From: Lactobacillus johnsonii
Lineage (GTDB): Bacteria; Bacillota; Bacilli; Lactobacillales; Lactobacillaceae
Reading direction: 5' to 3'
DNA length: 64,000 nucleotides
NCBI RefSeq assembly: GCF_013487865.1
Contig: NZ_CP047409.1
Span: 434,001 to 498,000, forward strand
The notes under the pieces were generated by a model that was not told the origin of the DNA, did no database searches, and worked only from the letters and a program-made list of their open reading frames with translations. Made by a program: the position numbers and the translations under genes. Shown here in pieces: positions 1-8,127 of the stretch; the first letter of the stretch is position 1; every line of letters starts with the position of its first letter.

Positions 1-1298
1 CTTTGCTTAACTGCCCATTCAAGCATTGATTTTAATTCATTCAAGGTGGTAGGAGCTAAGTATTCCCAGTTTGGCCAATTTGCGACCATGGCGTTATCAA
101 AAATACCTAAGTGCGTCTTAGAAGTGCCAGTAATTCCGCCGCCAGCTACCACCATTACAACTGGTAAGTCGTTAGCTGCTACATCGTGAGAAAGTTGATC
201 ATAAGCACGTTGTAAGAAAGTAGAGTTTTCAAATAAGACTGGGGTAATTCCTTCTTTAACAGCCCCTGCAGCAAAGGCAACAGACTCTTGTTCAGCAATT
301 CCTACATCCTTATAATTCTTAGGATACTTATTCTTAATCTCACCTAAACCAAAGACGCCGGGGATAGCAGCATTGATGGCTAAGATGTTTTCTCGATTTT
401 CAATATGTTTCTTTAAGAAATCCAAAACTACAGTAGTTGGATTAGGAGTCTTTGGAGCTGGTACAGTTGTCTTGTCCGTCTTAAGATCAAAAGGCAATAC
501 CCAGTGGTGACTAGCTTCATTTTCAATAGCTGGCTCATATCCCTTACCCTTAAGGGTATTGATATGTAAAACAATTGGGTGGTCAATATCTTTAATTGAT
601 TTGAAGGCATCAATCATTGCTTTAAGATCATTTCCCTGACCAACATATTTATAATCTAGTCCCATTGCAGTAAATGGATTATCAGCTGTTTGACCATTTG
701 ATTCACGTAATTTCTTCAAAGCAGTTACAACACCGCCGACATTATCGTCAATCGACATTTGATTGTCATTTACTACAATAATTAAATTATGCTTTTCATC
801 AGCCGCATTATTAAAGCCCTCAAAGGCTAAGCCACCAGTTAAAGAACCATCCCCAATAAGAGCTGTAATGTTTTCATGTTCTCCTAGCATATCACGCGCT
901 CTAGCCATTCCAGTTGCTAAAGCAACTGAAGTTGAAGTATGACCAACAGCAAAGTAGTCATATGGACTTTCCTCAGGATTAGAATAAGGAGTTACATCCT
1001 CGTACTTATCGGGATCAAGCCAACCATAAGCACGTCCAGTTAACATCTTGTGTGGATAAGTTTGGTGAGAAACATCCCAAACAATCTTATCTTTAGGTGC
1101 ATCGAAAACATAATGGTAGGCAATTGTAGCTTCGACAATTCCTAAGTCAGGTCCTAAGTGGCCACCTTTAGCAGCATCTTTTTCTAGGATCAAGGTTCTA
1201 ATTTCACTAGCTAGTTGTTCTAGTTCTTTTAGATCTAATTTTTTAAGATCTTTTGGACTTTTAATCTTGTTTAATAAAAATTCTGGATGTTTGTTCAT
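1..1298 (-). CDS. DXS-like thiamine-diphosphate enzyme (3' end outside the window)
   Basis: Reading leftward from ATG at 1298, preceded by a GGGGTG ribosome site, the protein runs about 430 residues to the window edge without a stop. The ThDP-binding motif is visible as GDGSLTGG near residue 149 with NDN about 26 residues later. A transketolase-like pyrimidine domain follows with VGIAEQES, where true DXS usually has GIAEQHAV. It therefore belongs to the 1-deoxy-D-xylulose-5-phosphate synthase / transketolase family. Lactobacilli of this group make isoprenoids from mevalonate, so a role in thiamine or pyridoxal precursor supply, or another acyloin reaction, is as likely as isoprenoid synthesis. 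The C-terminal domain cannot be seen. Confidence 0.8.
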   Translation of the reverse strand, partial: MNKHPEFLLNKIKSPKDLKKLDLKELEQLASEIRTLILEKDAAKGGHLGPDLGIVEATIAYHYVFDAPKDKIVWDVSHQTYPHKMLTGRAYGWLDPDKYEDVTPYSNPEESPYDYFAVGHTSTSVALATGMARARDMLGEHENITALIGDGSLTGGLAFEGFNNAADEKHNLIIVVNDNQMSIDDNVGGVVTALKKLRESNGQTADNPFTAMGLDYKYVGQGNDLKAMIDAFKSIKDIDHPIVLHINTLKGKGYEPAIENEASHHWVLPFDLKTDKTTVPAPKTPNPTTVVLDFLKKHIENRENILAINAAIPGVFGLGEIKNKYPKNYKDVGIAEQESVAFAAGAVKEGITPVLFENSTFLQRAYDQLSHDVAANDLPVVMVVAGGGITGTSKTHLGIFDNAMVANWPNWEYLAPTTLNELKSMLEWAVKQ

Positions 1299-1323
1299 AT
1301 TTTTTCACCCCAACATTAATAAA

Positions 1324-1364
1324 AAAAGCTTACTCATTTATTGTAAGTCAATGAGTAAGCTTTT
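1324..1364 (-). terminator. Rho-independent terminator of the MFS gene
   Basis: Perfect 14-bp inverted repeat (AAAAGCTTACTCAT at 1324-1337, complement at 1351-1364) with a 13-nt loop. On the minus strand it ends in a T run, just downstream of the MFS stop codon. Confidence 0.85.
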
Positions 1365-1397
1365 ACTAATATTAAGTTAGCATAGATAAGTATAAGT

Positions 1398-2645
1398 TTA
1401 ATCTATACTTTCTTCTAATGGTTGAGAGGCATTTTGCTTTTTGAGAGTAAGGAACAAAGCAACAAAACTGAGCGCAAAAGCAGTTGCGTTGATTGCCCAA
1501 CCGAAGTTATAAGAACCAGTAGTATCAAATAAAAGACCGTTCAAGTAAACAGATGCAGACATTGCAAATGCACCAGTCATGTTAATTACTGAAAGAATTG
1601 TACTGTAGTCCTTAGCTCCGAATTCTTCTCGAATAAGGTAAGGAAGAGCAACTAAACACACACCTTGACCCAAACCTAAAATAAAGGCAGAGGCAATAAG
1701 TGGGAGACTAGTCTTAAAGAAAATTTCGCCGCTCCAGCCTAACAAGCCAAATAGAGAATAAATAAATAAAGTAGCTCGTGTATTAAAACGATCAAGCATA
1801 AAACCGATAGAAATCTTACCAGCTGCTGCTCCAAGCATTACCCCAGAAACTACTGATGCACCAATTGTTAATGGGAGGCCTTGGCTGGTAATATGACCTG
1901 AAATATGTTGCACAGATCCAGAAACAAATTGCAATGCAAGCATTGCAAATGCTAAAGCATAAAAGACAGGAGTCTTAAGAGCTGCCTTAAGGGTAATACC
2001 ACTAGTTTCAAGAACTTTTTCTGGTATATTTTTCACTTTGCCATATGCTTGGTGTTTTTGGTTAGGTTTTTCTCTTAAGAAGAATGCTGAAGGAACTAAA
2101 ATTCCGAGAATTAGTAATCCTTCGCAGATGAAGCCACCTCTCCATCCAAAGTTGGTAATGATGTTACCAATAATTGGGTTAAAAATGGTACCACCAAAGG
2201 CTGAAACTCCAAGGGCAATTCCCATCACAGTTCCTAATTTTTCATTGAACCAGTTTCCTAATAAGACAGGGATGGATAAAGTAATAGCAATTGGTTGGCA
2301 AATTCCAATAATGATCCAAGCAATATAAAAATGAGTTAAACTTTGTGCTACTGATAAGCTAAGCATGGAAACTCCAATTACAGCAAAACAGAAAGTTAAA
2401 AGCCAACGCAAGTTAAGCTTGGTCATAATTTTACCTGCAAACAGCAAGGTAATTGCGGCAGCAGCATTTTGCAAGGTTGTCATTAAGGCAACGCTTGCTC
2501 GACCAACATGGAAGCTTTTACTAATTGGTTCAAAGAATAAACCAATAGTATTAACAATTAATCCAAATCCTACTAATGAAATTAAACAGGAAGCAATAAA
2601 AACCCACCAGGCAAAAAAATGCGAATTTTCTTTTTTCTTATTCAC
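1398..2645 (-). CDS. MFS transporter, OxlT/monocarboxylate-like
   Basis: A 415-aa hydrophobic protein with roughly twelve membrane segments, split by a hydrophilic loop near residues 190-215. The first half contains LRW and GNWFNEKLGTVMG-type loops and the NFGWRGGF sequence typical of the OxlT-like major facilitator branch, which exchanges small carboxylates. The substrate cannot be read from sequence. The gene is monocistronic: its own -10-like elements lie at about 2673-2695 (minus strand), with a GTAGGA-type ribosome site before ATG 2645 and a strong terminator after it. It lies between the polyprenyl synthase and the DXS-like gene, all on the minus strand. Confidence 0.85.
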   Translation of the reverse strand: MNKKKENSHFFAWWVFIASCLISLVGFGLIVNTIGLFFEPISKSFHVGRASVALMTTLQNAAAAITLLFAGKIMTKLNLRWLLTFCFAVIGVSMLSLSVAQSLTHFYIAWIIIGICQPIAITLSIPVLLGNWFNEKLGTVMGIALGVSAFGGTIFNPIIGNIITNFGWRGGFICEGLLILGILVPSAFFLREKPNQKHQAYGKVKNIPEKVLETSGITLKAALKTPVFYALAFAMLALQFVSGSVQHISGHITSQGLPLTIGASVVSGVMLGAAAGKISIGFMLDRFNTRATLFIYSLFGLLGWSGEIFFKTSLPLIASAFILGLGQGVCLVALPYLIREEFGAKDYSTILSVINMTGAFAMSASVYLNGLLFDTTGSYNFGWAINATAFALSFVALFLTLKKQNASQPLEESID

Positions 2646-2717
2646 TTCTTTTCCTACTTTCTAGAATTATAATCCAAAAAAAGATTATAGCGAATTAGTA
2701 AAGAATAAGGAAAGAAA

Positions 2718-2739
2718 AGAGAATGTCTTAATATTCTCT
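2718..2739 (-). terminator. Terminator of the polyprenyl synthase gene
   Basis: AGAGAAT (2718-2724) pairs with ATTCTCT (2733-2739). On the minus strand the stem runs into TTTTCTTTCC directly after the stop codon at 2743. Confidence 0.7.
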
Positions 2740-2742
2740 TAA

Positions 2743-3795
2743 TTAATAACTTCTTTTTAATAAAATATCTGTTAGCTCTTCAAGCTGCTGGCGAGTTTTG
2801 TTGTTTGGCCAATGCTTTTGCAAATTACGTAAAGCTTTATCAGTATATTTATCAGCTAACTTTTGTGCTCGTTTTACCCCGTCAAGATCATTAACCATTT
2901 TTTCTATCTCTTGTAATTGTTCCTTAGTCAAATCTTTTCCTAATTTAACTAATTCATGTAAGCGACCTGTAGAGTCGTTTTGTAAGGCAAAAATTAAGGG
3001 TCCAGAGTAGATACCATCTTTAACATCTAATAAGACTGGCTTTTTAAAAGTAGAACTAGTAGTTGTATAGTCTAAAATATCATCTCTTAGTTGAAAAGCT
3101 TGGCCCAAGTATTCACCAAACTTTTTAGCTTTTAGAGCCTTAGTTACTTTAAGACCACTCTCATAAGCGCCAATAAAACAAGCTAGGCCAAATAAGACTC
3201 CAGTTTTACCTTTGATTTGGTCTAAGTATTCCTTTTCAGAAATAGTAATCTTGTATGCATTGTTATACTGCTCAGTTTCACCAACTAGGATATTTTGCAT
3301 GGTTTTTCCATCTGCAATAACGCTGTGCAAACTTTGAGCATTTTCACTTAAAAGAGTGAGTGATAAAGCAAATAAATAGTCGCCAGCGTAAACTGCGGTA
3401 TGCTTGCCATATTTTGTTTGAATTGAGGGTCTTCCATGGCGCATGCTCGATTCATCGATAATATCATCGTGAATTAAAGTAGCATTATGGAGAGTCTCAA
3501 TTGAGGTTGCTATTTTTTGTAGTTCTTCGCGTTTTTTGCTGGCGTTTGGTCCAAAAGAGCCAAAGAGCATTACACAAGCAGGACGCAGCATTTTCCCAGG
3601 AGAAGCAAAAGTATATTTTAAAGCTTCTCCGAGTAAGCCCGGGACAGTGTTTACATGTTTTAAAATAATACGATTGATGGCAATCATATCTTTTTGAGTT
3701 TCTGGAAAATTATCCCAAAAAGTGAAATTGCTCTTGTTATTGTTTCTTTTTTCGGGAAGTGAATTTTGTAGTGGATGAGTTGAATTTTCTGCCAT
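2743..3795 (-). CDS. Long-chain polyprenyl diphosphate synthase
   Basis: A trans-isoprenyl diphosphate synthase of 350 aa. Both aspartate-rich motifs are visible: the first as LIHDDIIDESSMRHGRPS and the second as LRDDILDY. These bind the Mg-diphosphate of the allylic and homoallylic substrates. It probably builds the C30-C40 chain of the menaquinone or a related lipid, acting at the membrane face. It is about 25-30 residues longer at the N-terminus than usual, so a downstream Met (MIAINRII) could be the true start. No good ribosome site precedes ATG 3795; the only AGGA lies inside a hairpin at 3805-3838. No menaquinone genes are adjacent. Confidence 0.85.
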   Translation of the reverse strand: MAENSTHPLQNSLPEKRNNNKSNFTFWDNFPETQKDMIAINRIILKHVNTVPGLLGEALKYTFASPGKMLRPACVMLFGSFGPNASKKREELQKIATSIETLHNATLIHDDIIDESSMRHGRPSIQTKYGKHTAVYAGDYLFALSLTLLSENAQSLHSVIADGKTMQNILVGETEQYNNAYKITISEKEYLDQIKGKTGVLFGLACFIGAYESGLKVTKALKAKKFGEYLGQAFQLRDDILDYTTTSSTFKKPVLLDVKDGIYSGPLIFALQNDSTGRLHELVKLGKDLTKEQLQEIEKMVNDLDGVKRAQKLADKYTDKALRNLQKHWPNNKTRQQLEELTDILLKRSY

Positions 3796-3804
3796 GATAA
3801 ATAT

Positions 3805-3838
3805 TTAATTAAAAGGAAAAGTTGCTCCTTTTAATTAA
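3805..3838. repeat. Perfect 13-bp inverted repeat upstream of the polyprenyl synthase
   Basis: TTAATTAAAAGGA (3805-3817) and its exact complement (3826-3838) flank an 8-nt loop. In the minus-strand mRNA it lies 10 nt before the start codon and encloses the only purine-rich AGGA. It could be an operator or an RNA hairpin that masks the ribosome site. Confidence 0.6.
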
Positions 3839-4124
3839 TTAATCCTCCCAATCAGTTGAATATCAGCATAAGAGCAGTTAAAATTAAACGGAAATAAAGT
3901 TAATGAAGTAAAATTGTTATTTTTTATTTCATTTTCAATTTTGAAGATAGCTTTATTTTTAATTAAAAAAGATCTTATAAATATAATTCTACACTATCTA
4001 TTAATATTATTTAAAAGGAGATATAATTTTTTGATGAGTAAATTAGATTCTTCTTTACTTTATTGATAGGAATTGCTAAAATAACATTTTTTTGCTAAGA
4101 TAAATGCAGTTTAGGGGTGGTTTT
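3839..4124 (+). other. AT-rich intergenic promoter region of rpmG-secE
   Basis: This stretch separates the divergent polyprenyl synthase and rpmG genes. A TATAAT-like hexamer lies near 3979-3984, and an AAAAGGAG sequence at 4012-4019 precedes a 10-codon ORF at 4034-4066 of doubtful meaning. The rpmG ribosome site is GGGGTGG at about 4114. No structured RNA was recognised. Confidence 0.5.
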
Positions 4125-4274
4125 ATGGCAGTAAAGAAAGCAGCTCTTGCATGTACTGTATGTGGTTCTCGCAATTATTCTATTGCAGCAAGCAAGAATA
4201 GAACGCAAAGACTTGAACTTAAGAAGTTTTGCAAGCATTGCGGAAAGCAAACTTTGCACAAGGAAACGAGGTAG
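4125..4274 (+). CDS. rpmG: 50S ribosomal protein L33
   Basis: A 49-aa basic protein starting [18 protein letters not shown]. It has two CxxC pairs (CTVC and CKHC), so it is the zinc-binding C+ form of L33. It lies 7 nt upstream of secE, the common Firmicutes order rpmG-secE-nusG. It is a structural component of the large ribosomal subunit. Confidence 0.95.
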   Translation: MAVKKAALACTVCGSRNYSIAASKNRTQRLELKKFCKHCGKQTLHKETR

Positions 4275-4281
4275 GTAAGCA

Positions 4282-4452
4282 ATGTTTAAGTTTATTAAGA
4301 GTGTTAACCAAACTATGGCAAAAGTATCATGGCCAACATGGAAACAAAATAGACGTGATACAGGTGTTGTAATCATCAGCTCAATTTTGTTTGGTGCTTA
4401 CCTTGGTTTGCTAGATTTATTATTTAGCTACTTAACGCAAATGTTCTTATAA
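4282..4452 (+). CDS. secE: Preprotein translocase subunit SecE
   Basis: A 56-aa protein with an amphipathic N-terminus containing the conserved MAKVSWPTWK segment and one C-terminal transmembrane helix (about residues 31-54). This is the short single-span SecE of Firmicutes, which clamps SecY in the SecYEG channel. It is cotranscribed with rpmG and ends before a terminator that separates it from nusG. Confidence 0.95.
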   Translation: MFKFIKSVNQTMAKVSWPTWKQNRRDTGVVIISSILFGAYLGLLDLLFSYLTQMFL

Positions 4453-4483
4453 AAACAGTATATGTGTTATAATTAAATCAGTT

Positions 4484-4510
4484 AAAAAAGCCTCCCTCGG
4501 AGGTTTTTTT
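4484..4510 (+). terminator. Terminator between secE and nusG
   Basis: CCTCC (4491-4495) pairs with GGAGG (4499-4503), flanked by an A run upstream and a T run downstream. A TATAAT at 4468-4473 just before it may serve as the nusG -10, in which case the hairpin would be an attenuator at the start of the nusG transcript. Confidence 0.75.
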
Positions 4511-4547
4511 ATTTGCATAAAGGTATTATTTTAAGGAGTTTAGAAAC

Positions 4548-5099
4548 ATGGTTGAAACCAGCGAAAAGAAATGGTACGTTTTACACACTTATTCTGGCTA
4601 CGAAGAAAAGGTTAAGAAAGATTTACTTTCAAGAGCCCAATCAATGGGTATGCAAAATTATATCTTTCGAGTAATTGTTCCTGAAGAACAAAAGACTGAA
4701 ACTGTTCGTGGTAAGAAACAAGAAGTAGATGAAAAGGTATTTCCAGGTTACGTTTTAGTAGAAATGGTAATGACTGATGAAAGTTGGTATGTTGTCAGAA
4801 ATACGCCAAACGTTACTGGATTTGTTGGCAGTCACGGTGGTGGATCAAAGCCATCTCCTTTATACGATGACGAAATTGAAAGAATTCTTGCTTCTCAAGG
4901 CCAACCAGCTAAAGAACCTAAAGCTGACTATGAAGTTGGTGAAACAGTAACTATTATTGATGGTGCATTTAGTGGCATGAGTGGTAAGATTACTGAAATT
5001 AACCCAGAAAAAGATAAACTTTATGTTTCTATTGATATGTTCGGCAGAGAAACAAATGCTGAACTTGACTATAACCAAGTAAAAGAATTTGACCAATAA
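4548..5099 (+). CDS. nusG: Transcription termination/antitermination factor NusG
   Basis: A 183-aa protein with an N-terminal NGN domain (WYVLHTYSGYEEKVK at residues 9-23) and a C-terminal KOW domain (about 127-183, containing GAFSGMSGKI). It binds RNA polymerase and couples transcription to termination factors or ribosomes. The start ATG follows AAGGAG at a normal distance. It sits between secE and rplK, as in most Firmicutes. Confidence 0.97.
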   Translation: MVETSEKKWYVLHTYSGYEEKVKKDLLSRAQSMGMQNYIFRVIVPEEQKTETVRGKKQEVDEKVFPGYVLVEMVMTDESWYVVRNTPNVTGFVGSHGGGSKPSPLYDDEIERILASQGQPAKEPKADYEVGETVTIIDGAFSGMSGKITEINPEKDKLYVSIDMFGRETNAELDYNQVKEFDQ

Positions 5100-5159
5100 T
5101 AAAATTTAATTAGCTATTGTCAATTTAATAAATTGCTGGTAGTATATTAGAGTATCTTT

Positions 5160-5229
5160 ATTATTGTGGGAGGAGAAGAAGGAAAATTCTCCACTATAAC
5201 CGCATCACGGAATCAAGGAGGTATTGACC
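5160..5229 (+). promoter_or_regulatory. 5' leader of rplK, possible ribosomal-protein L1 site
   Basis: A purine-rich leader (GTGGGAGGAGAAG...) folds with a downstream TTCTCCAC. A similar GTGGGAGAG segment recurs at about 5702-5710 before rplA. Ribosomal protein L1 is known to repress rplK-rplA through its mRNA; assigning that role to this leader is inference. Confidence 0.4.
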
Positions 5230-5655
5230 GTGGCAAAGAAAGTTATTAACGTAGTTAAACTGCAAATTCCTGCTGGTGCAGCAACTCCTGCACCTCCAGT
5301 TGGTCCTGCATTGGGTCAAGCTGGAATCAACATCGTTGGTTTCACTAAGGACTTCAACGCACGTACTGCTGATCAAAAGGGTATGATTATCCCTGTAGTT
5401 ATTACTGTATATGAAGATCGTTCATTCGAATTCATTACTAAGACTCCACCAGCTGCTGTTCTTTTGAAGAAGGCTGCTAAAGTGGACAAGGGTTCTGGTG
5501 AACCTAACACTAAGAAGGTTGCTAAGGTAACTAAGGACCAAGTTAAGGAAATTGCCGAAACCAAGATGAAAGATCTAAACGCTGCAGATATTGAAGCTGC
5601 TATGCGCATGATTGAAGGTACTGCTAGAAGCATGGGCTTCACTGTAGAAGACTAG
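5230..5655 (+). CDS. rplK: 50S ribosomal protein L11
   Basis: A 141-aa protein, exactly the usual L11 length when started at GTG 5230 ([12 protein letters not shown]...). This GTG lies 7 nt after AAGGAGGT at 5215-5222, while a TTG 6 nt further upstream would overlap that spacing. The conserved N-terminal [17 protein letters not shown] segment is intact. L11 forms the GTPase-associated stalk base of the 50S subunit. It is the first gene of an rplK-rplA operon. Confidence 0.97.
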   Translation: MAKKVINVVKLQIPAGAATPAPPVGPALGQAGINIVGFTKDFNARTADQKGMIIPVVITVYEDRSFEFITKTPPAAVLLKKAAKVDKGSGEPNTKKVAKVTKDQVKEIAETKMKDLNAADIEAAMRMIEGTARSMGFTVED

Positions 5656-5752
5656 TGTTTTTAGGAACGTCGGATCGTTAATCAAAATTAACGAATCAAG
5701 GTGGGAGAGTGTGAGAAGACTCGTTTGACCACATTTTCAGGAGGATTTTTAC
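5656..5752 (+). promoter_or_regulatory. Structured rplK-rplA intercistronic region
   Basis: 97 nt containing a short inverted repeat (CGTTAAT/ATTAACG, 5685-5703 region) and a GTGGGAGAG element resembling the one in the rplK leader. AGGAGG is placed correctly before rplA ATG 5753. It may be a second regulatory site; this is inference. Confidence 0.35.
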
Positions 5753-6445
5753 ATGGCAAAGCATGGAAAGAGATATTTAGAAGCAGCTAAAAAAGTTGAT
5801 TCAACTAAATTTTATTCAGTAGATGAAGCTATGAAGTTAGCAAAAGAAACTTCATACGCAAACTTTGATGCAACTATTGAAGTTGCATATAACTTAAATG
5901 TTGACCCTAAGCAAGCAGATCAACAAATTAGAGGTGCATTGGTACTTCCAAACGGTACTGGTAAATCTAAGAAGGTTGTTGTTTTTGCTGAAGGTCCACA
6001 AGCTGACCAAGCTAAAGAAGCAGGTGCTGACGAAGTTGGTTCTGATGATTTAGTAGAAAAAGTTCAAAACGGTTACTTAGACTTTGACGTAGTTATTGCT
6101 ACTCCAATGATGATGGCTAAGGTTGGTCGTTTAGGTCGTATCTTAGGACCTAAGGGCTTAATGCCAAACCCTAAGACTGGTACTGTTACTATGGACGTTG
6201 CTAAAGCTGTTGAAAACCAAAAAGCAGGTCAAGTTGAATACCGTGTTGATAAGCAAGGTTTAATCCATGCACCAATCGGTAAGGCTTCATTTGACGCTGA
6301 AAAATTAGCACAAAACTTTGATGCATTACGTGACGTTATTCTTCGTGCACGTCCTGCATCAGCTAAGGGTCAATACGTTAAGAGTGTTGCCGTTTCTGCA
6401 ACCTTTGGCCCTGGTATCCACTTGGATCCATTAAACTTAGACTAA
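5753..6445 (+). CDS. rplA: 50S ribosomal protein L1
   Basis: A 230-aa protein of normal length. Visible hallmarks are the [24 protein letters not shown] segment (about residues 124-147, quoted here only as a landmark: [13 protein letters not shown]) and [17 protein letters not shown]. It forms the L1 stalk at the E site and represses its own operon. It is followed by a strong terminator, so rplJ-rplL are transcribed separately here. Confidence 0.97.
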   Translation: MAKHGKRYLEAAKKVDSTKFYSVDEAMKLAKETSYANFDATIEVAYNLNVDPKQADQQIRGALVLPNGTGKSKKVVVFAEGPQADQAKEAGADEVGSDDLVEKVQNGYLDFDVVIATPMMMAKVGRLGRILGPKGLMPNPKTGTVTMDVAKAVENQKAGQVEYRVDKQGLIHAPIGKASFDAEKLAQNFDALRDVILRARPASAKGQYVKSVAVSATFGPGIHLDPLNLD

Positions 6446-6467
6446 TTAATAGTTGTTTAATTAAACG

Positions 6468-6497
6468 AAAAGACTTCACAATTGTGAAGTCTTTTTT
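6468..6497 (+). terminator. Terminator of the rplK-rplA operon
   Basis: AAAAGACTTCACAA (6468-6481) is followed directly by its exact complement (6482-6495) and a run of T. Confidence 0.9.
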
Positions 6498-6727
6498 TTG
6501 TACTAAGGTTGAAAGTGTAGTGAGATTTTAGCTAAAATTAAACAATACGCTATTTTTAGAACAGGAGCTGATTAACTGTTAACCAAAATATAGAAATTTA
6601 TAGAAGAAGATGGAAAAATTAGCTTATTTAGAAAGTTAAACATGGAAAATAAGCTTTAATTCAATACTTACTTGTTTTGCTTTTCTTCCTTAGATAAACT
6701 TATGTTTGTATTTTAGGAGGTGAAGCA
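6498..6727 (+). other. Intergenic DNA upstream of tnpB with a stem-loop
   Basis: No gene seen. AGCTTATTT (6621-6629) and its complement (6647-6655) could form a hairpin, plausibly part of the left end of the TnpB element. AGGAGGTGAAGCA immediately precedes the tnpB start. Confidence 0.4.
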
Positions 6728-7885
6728 ATGATTAAAACTCAAGTAGTTAAGCTAAAAGTTAATAAGACCATGCAAAAGTATCTTGATGCTTTATGTGACT
6801 ATCGCCGATACTGCTGGAATAAAGGACTTGAAACTTGGCAATTAATGTATGAAGCCTATAGCTTGAACAAGAAAGATAATCCAAGTCCCAATGAACGCAG
6901 AGTCCGTGATGAACTAGTCGCAAATAAAGCTGATTGGCAATATGACTTGTCTGCTAGATGTTTGCAACTAGCTGTTAAAGACTTAGCTAATGCTTGGAAG
7001 AACTTTTTTGATAAGGCACAGCCTGATTGGGGAATACCTAGTTTTAAATCTAAGAAATCCCCCAGACAAGGCTTTAAAACTGATAGAGCTAAGATTGTTA
7101 ATGGCAAGCTTCGTCTTGATCGCCCAAGAAGCATCTCAAAAGAGTCTTGGTTTGATTTAAAAAGTTATGAAGCCCTAAAGATGGATGAAGTCAAAGTGGT
7201 AAGCATCTTCAAAGAAAAAGAGAGCTATTATGCGGCTTTGTCTTATGAAGAGGACATGCCAGCTAAGGCTAAAACTCATCAAAAGACAGCAGTTGATGTT
7301 AATGTTGGTCACTTCAACTATACAGAGGGCCCAATCAATGTTTTGCCAGCTAAATTGCAAAAGCTTTATAAGCGTATTAAGCATTATCAAAGAATGCTGG
7401 CACGTAAAAGAGAAGTGAATGGTAAGTTAGCTACTAAATCAAATAATTACTATGCAGTGAGAGCCAAACTGCAAAGAGATTATCGTAAAGTGGCTAATAT
7501 CCAAAATGATCTTTTACAAAAGTTCACTGCTAAGCTTATAGATAATTACGACCAAATTGTAATTGAAGACTTAGCAGTTAAAGAAATGATGATGATGCAT
7601 GTAGCTTCAAAAGGTATGCAGCGATCGCTCTTTAGCAAGTTTAGACAGATATTAACTTACAAGTGTGATTGGTATGGCAAAGAATTAATCTTAGCTGATA
7701 AAAAATACCCATCAACTCAAAGATGTGCTCAGTGTGGTTATGTCAAAAAAGGCGAGGAAAAGATCACTTTGCAAGGTAACAAAAAGCATGGTACCAAACA
7801 TAATGAGTATGTCTGTTATGAGTGTGGCTACAAGAATGATCGAGATGAAAATGCGGTTTTAAACCTTTTAGCGTTAGCAAAATAA
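6728..7885 (+). CDS. tnpB: IS200/IS605-type TnpB (OrfB), RNA-guided nuclease family
   Basis: A full-length 385-aa TnpB. The C-terminal half is a RuvC-like fold with candidate catalytic residues in AVDVNVGHF (Asp, about residue 190), IVIEDLAVKEM (Glu, about 279) and NDRDENAVLNLL (Asp, about 374). A Cys4 zinc ribbon (CAQC...CYEC) is inserted before the last motif. TnpB proteins are RNA-guided DNA endonucleases that use an omegaRNA made from the element's right end. No tnpA transposase gene is nearby, so it would have to be mobilised in trans. All catalytic motifs are intact. Confidence 0.9.
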   Translation: MIKTQVVKLKVNKTMQKYLDALCDYRRYCWNKGLETWQLMYEAYSLNKKDNPSPNERRVRDELVANKADWQYDLSARCLQLAVKDLANAWKNFFDKAQPDWGIPSFKSKKSPRQGFKTDRAKIVNGKLRLDRPRSISKESWFDLKSYEALKMDEVKVVSIFKEKESYYAALSYEEDMPAKAKTHQKTAVDVNVGHFNYTEGPINVLPAKLQKLYKRIKHYQRMLARKREVNGKLATKSNNYYAVRAKLQRDYRKVANIQNDLLQKFTAKLIDNYDQIVIEDLAVKEMMMMHVASKGMQRSLFSKFRQILTYKCDWYGKELILADKKYPSTQRCAQCGYVKKGEEKITLQGNKKHGTKHNEYVCYECGYKNDRDENAVLNLLALAK

Positions 7886-8035
7886 AGAAAATAAACGGGG
7901 CTGGCTAGGTCCTTAAGCTGGAAGAGTCTGGCTCACTGCAAAACTTGTTTTGCTAGTGATGCAGGACATCGAAGAGCTGGTCAATGTGATAACTCCTATT
8001 TGGAATATCAGAATACTAGTGAAGACGACAGTAAA
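7860..8035 (+). ncRNA. Candidate omegaRNA/right end of the TnpB element
   Basis: The non-coding stretch directly after tnpB is GC-richer than its surroundings and rich in short stems, for example GCAAAA (7938-7943) with TTTTGC (7948-7953). In this family the guide RNA scaffold spans the tnpB 3' end and downstream DNA, and the guide begins where the element ends. The boundary is not defined by anything I can see and is approximate. Confidence 0.45.
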
Positions 8036-8066
8036 TGAAACAAAGAAAGGAAAAATATATCTTTCT

Positions 8067-8099
8067 AATATGTAGAAAATTCGTATTCTTCTACATATT
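8067..8099 (+). repeat. Inverted repeat in the leader of the amino-acid ABC operon
   Basis: AATATGTAGAA (8067-8077) and its exact complement (8089-8099) with an 11-nt loop lie 28 nt before the permease start. It may be an operator or an mRNA hairpin; there is no T run, so it is not a simple terminator. Confidence 0.6.
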
Positions 8100-8127
8100 T
8101 CCATGTTTTATATAGCAGGTGAAGGAA

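Noticed and set aside
4034..4066. 10-codon ORF MSKLDSSLLY upstream of rpmG, behind AAAAGGAG
   Set aside because: Spacing to the ribosome site is too long, composition is ordinary and no context supports it.
4860..5096. Antisense ORF in nusG, and similar long antisense frames in rplK, purA, groEL and tnpB
   Set aside because: They lie opposite well-conserved genes, lack ribosome sites and have unnatural composition; they are shadows of codon bias.
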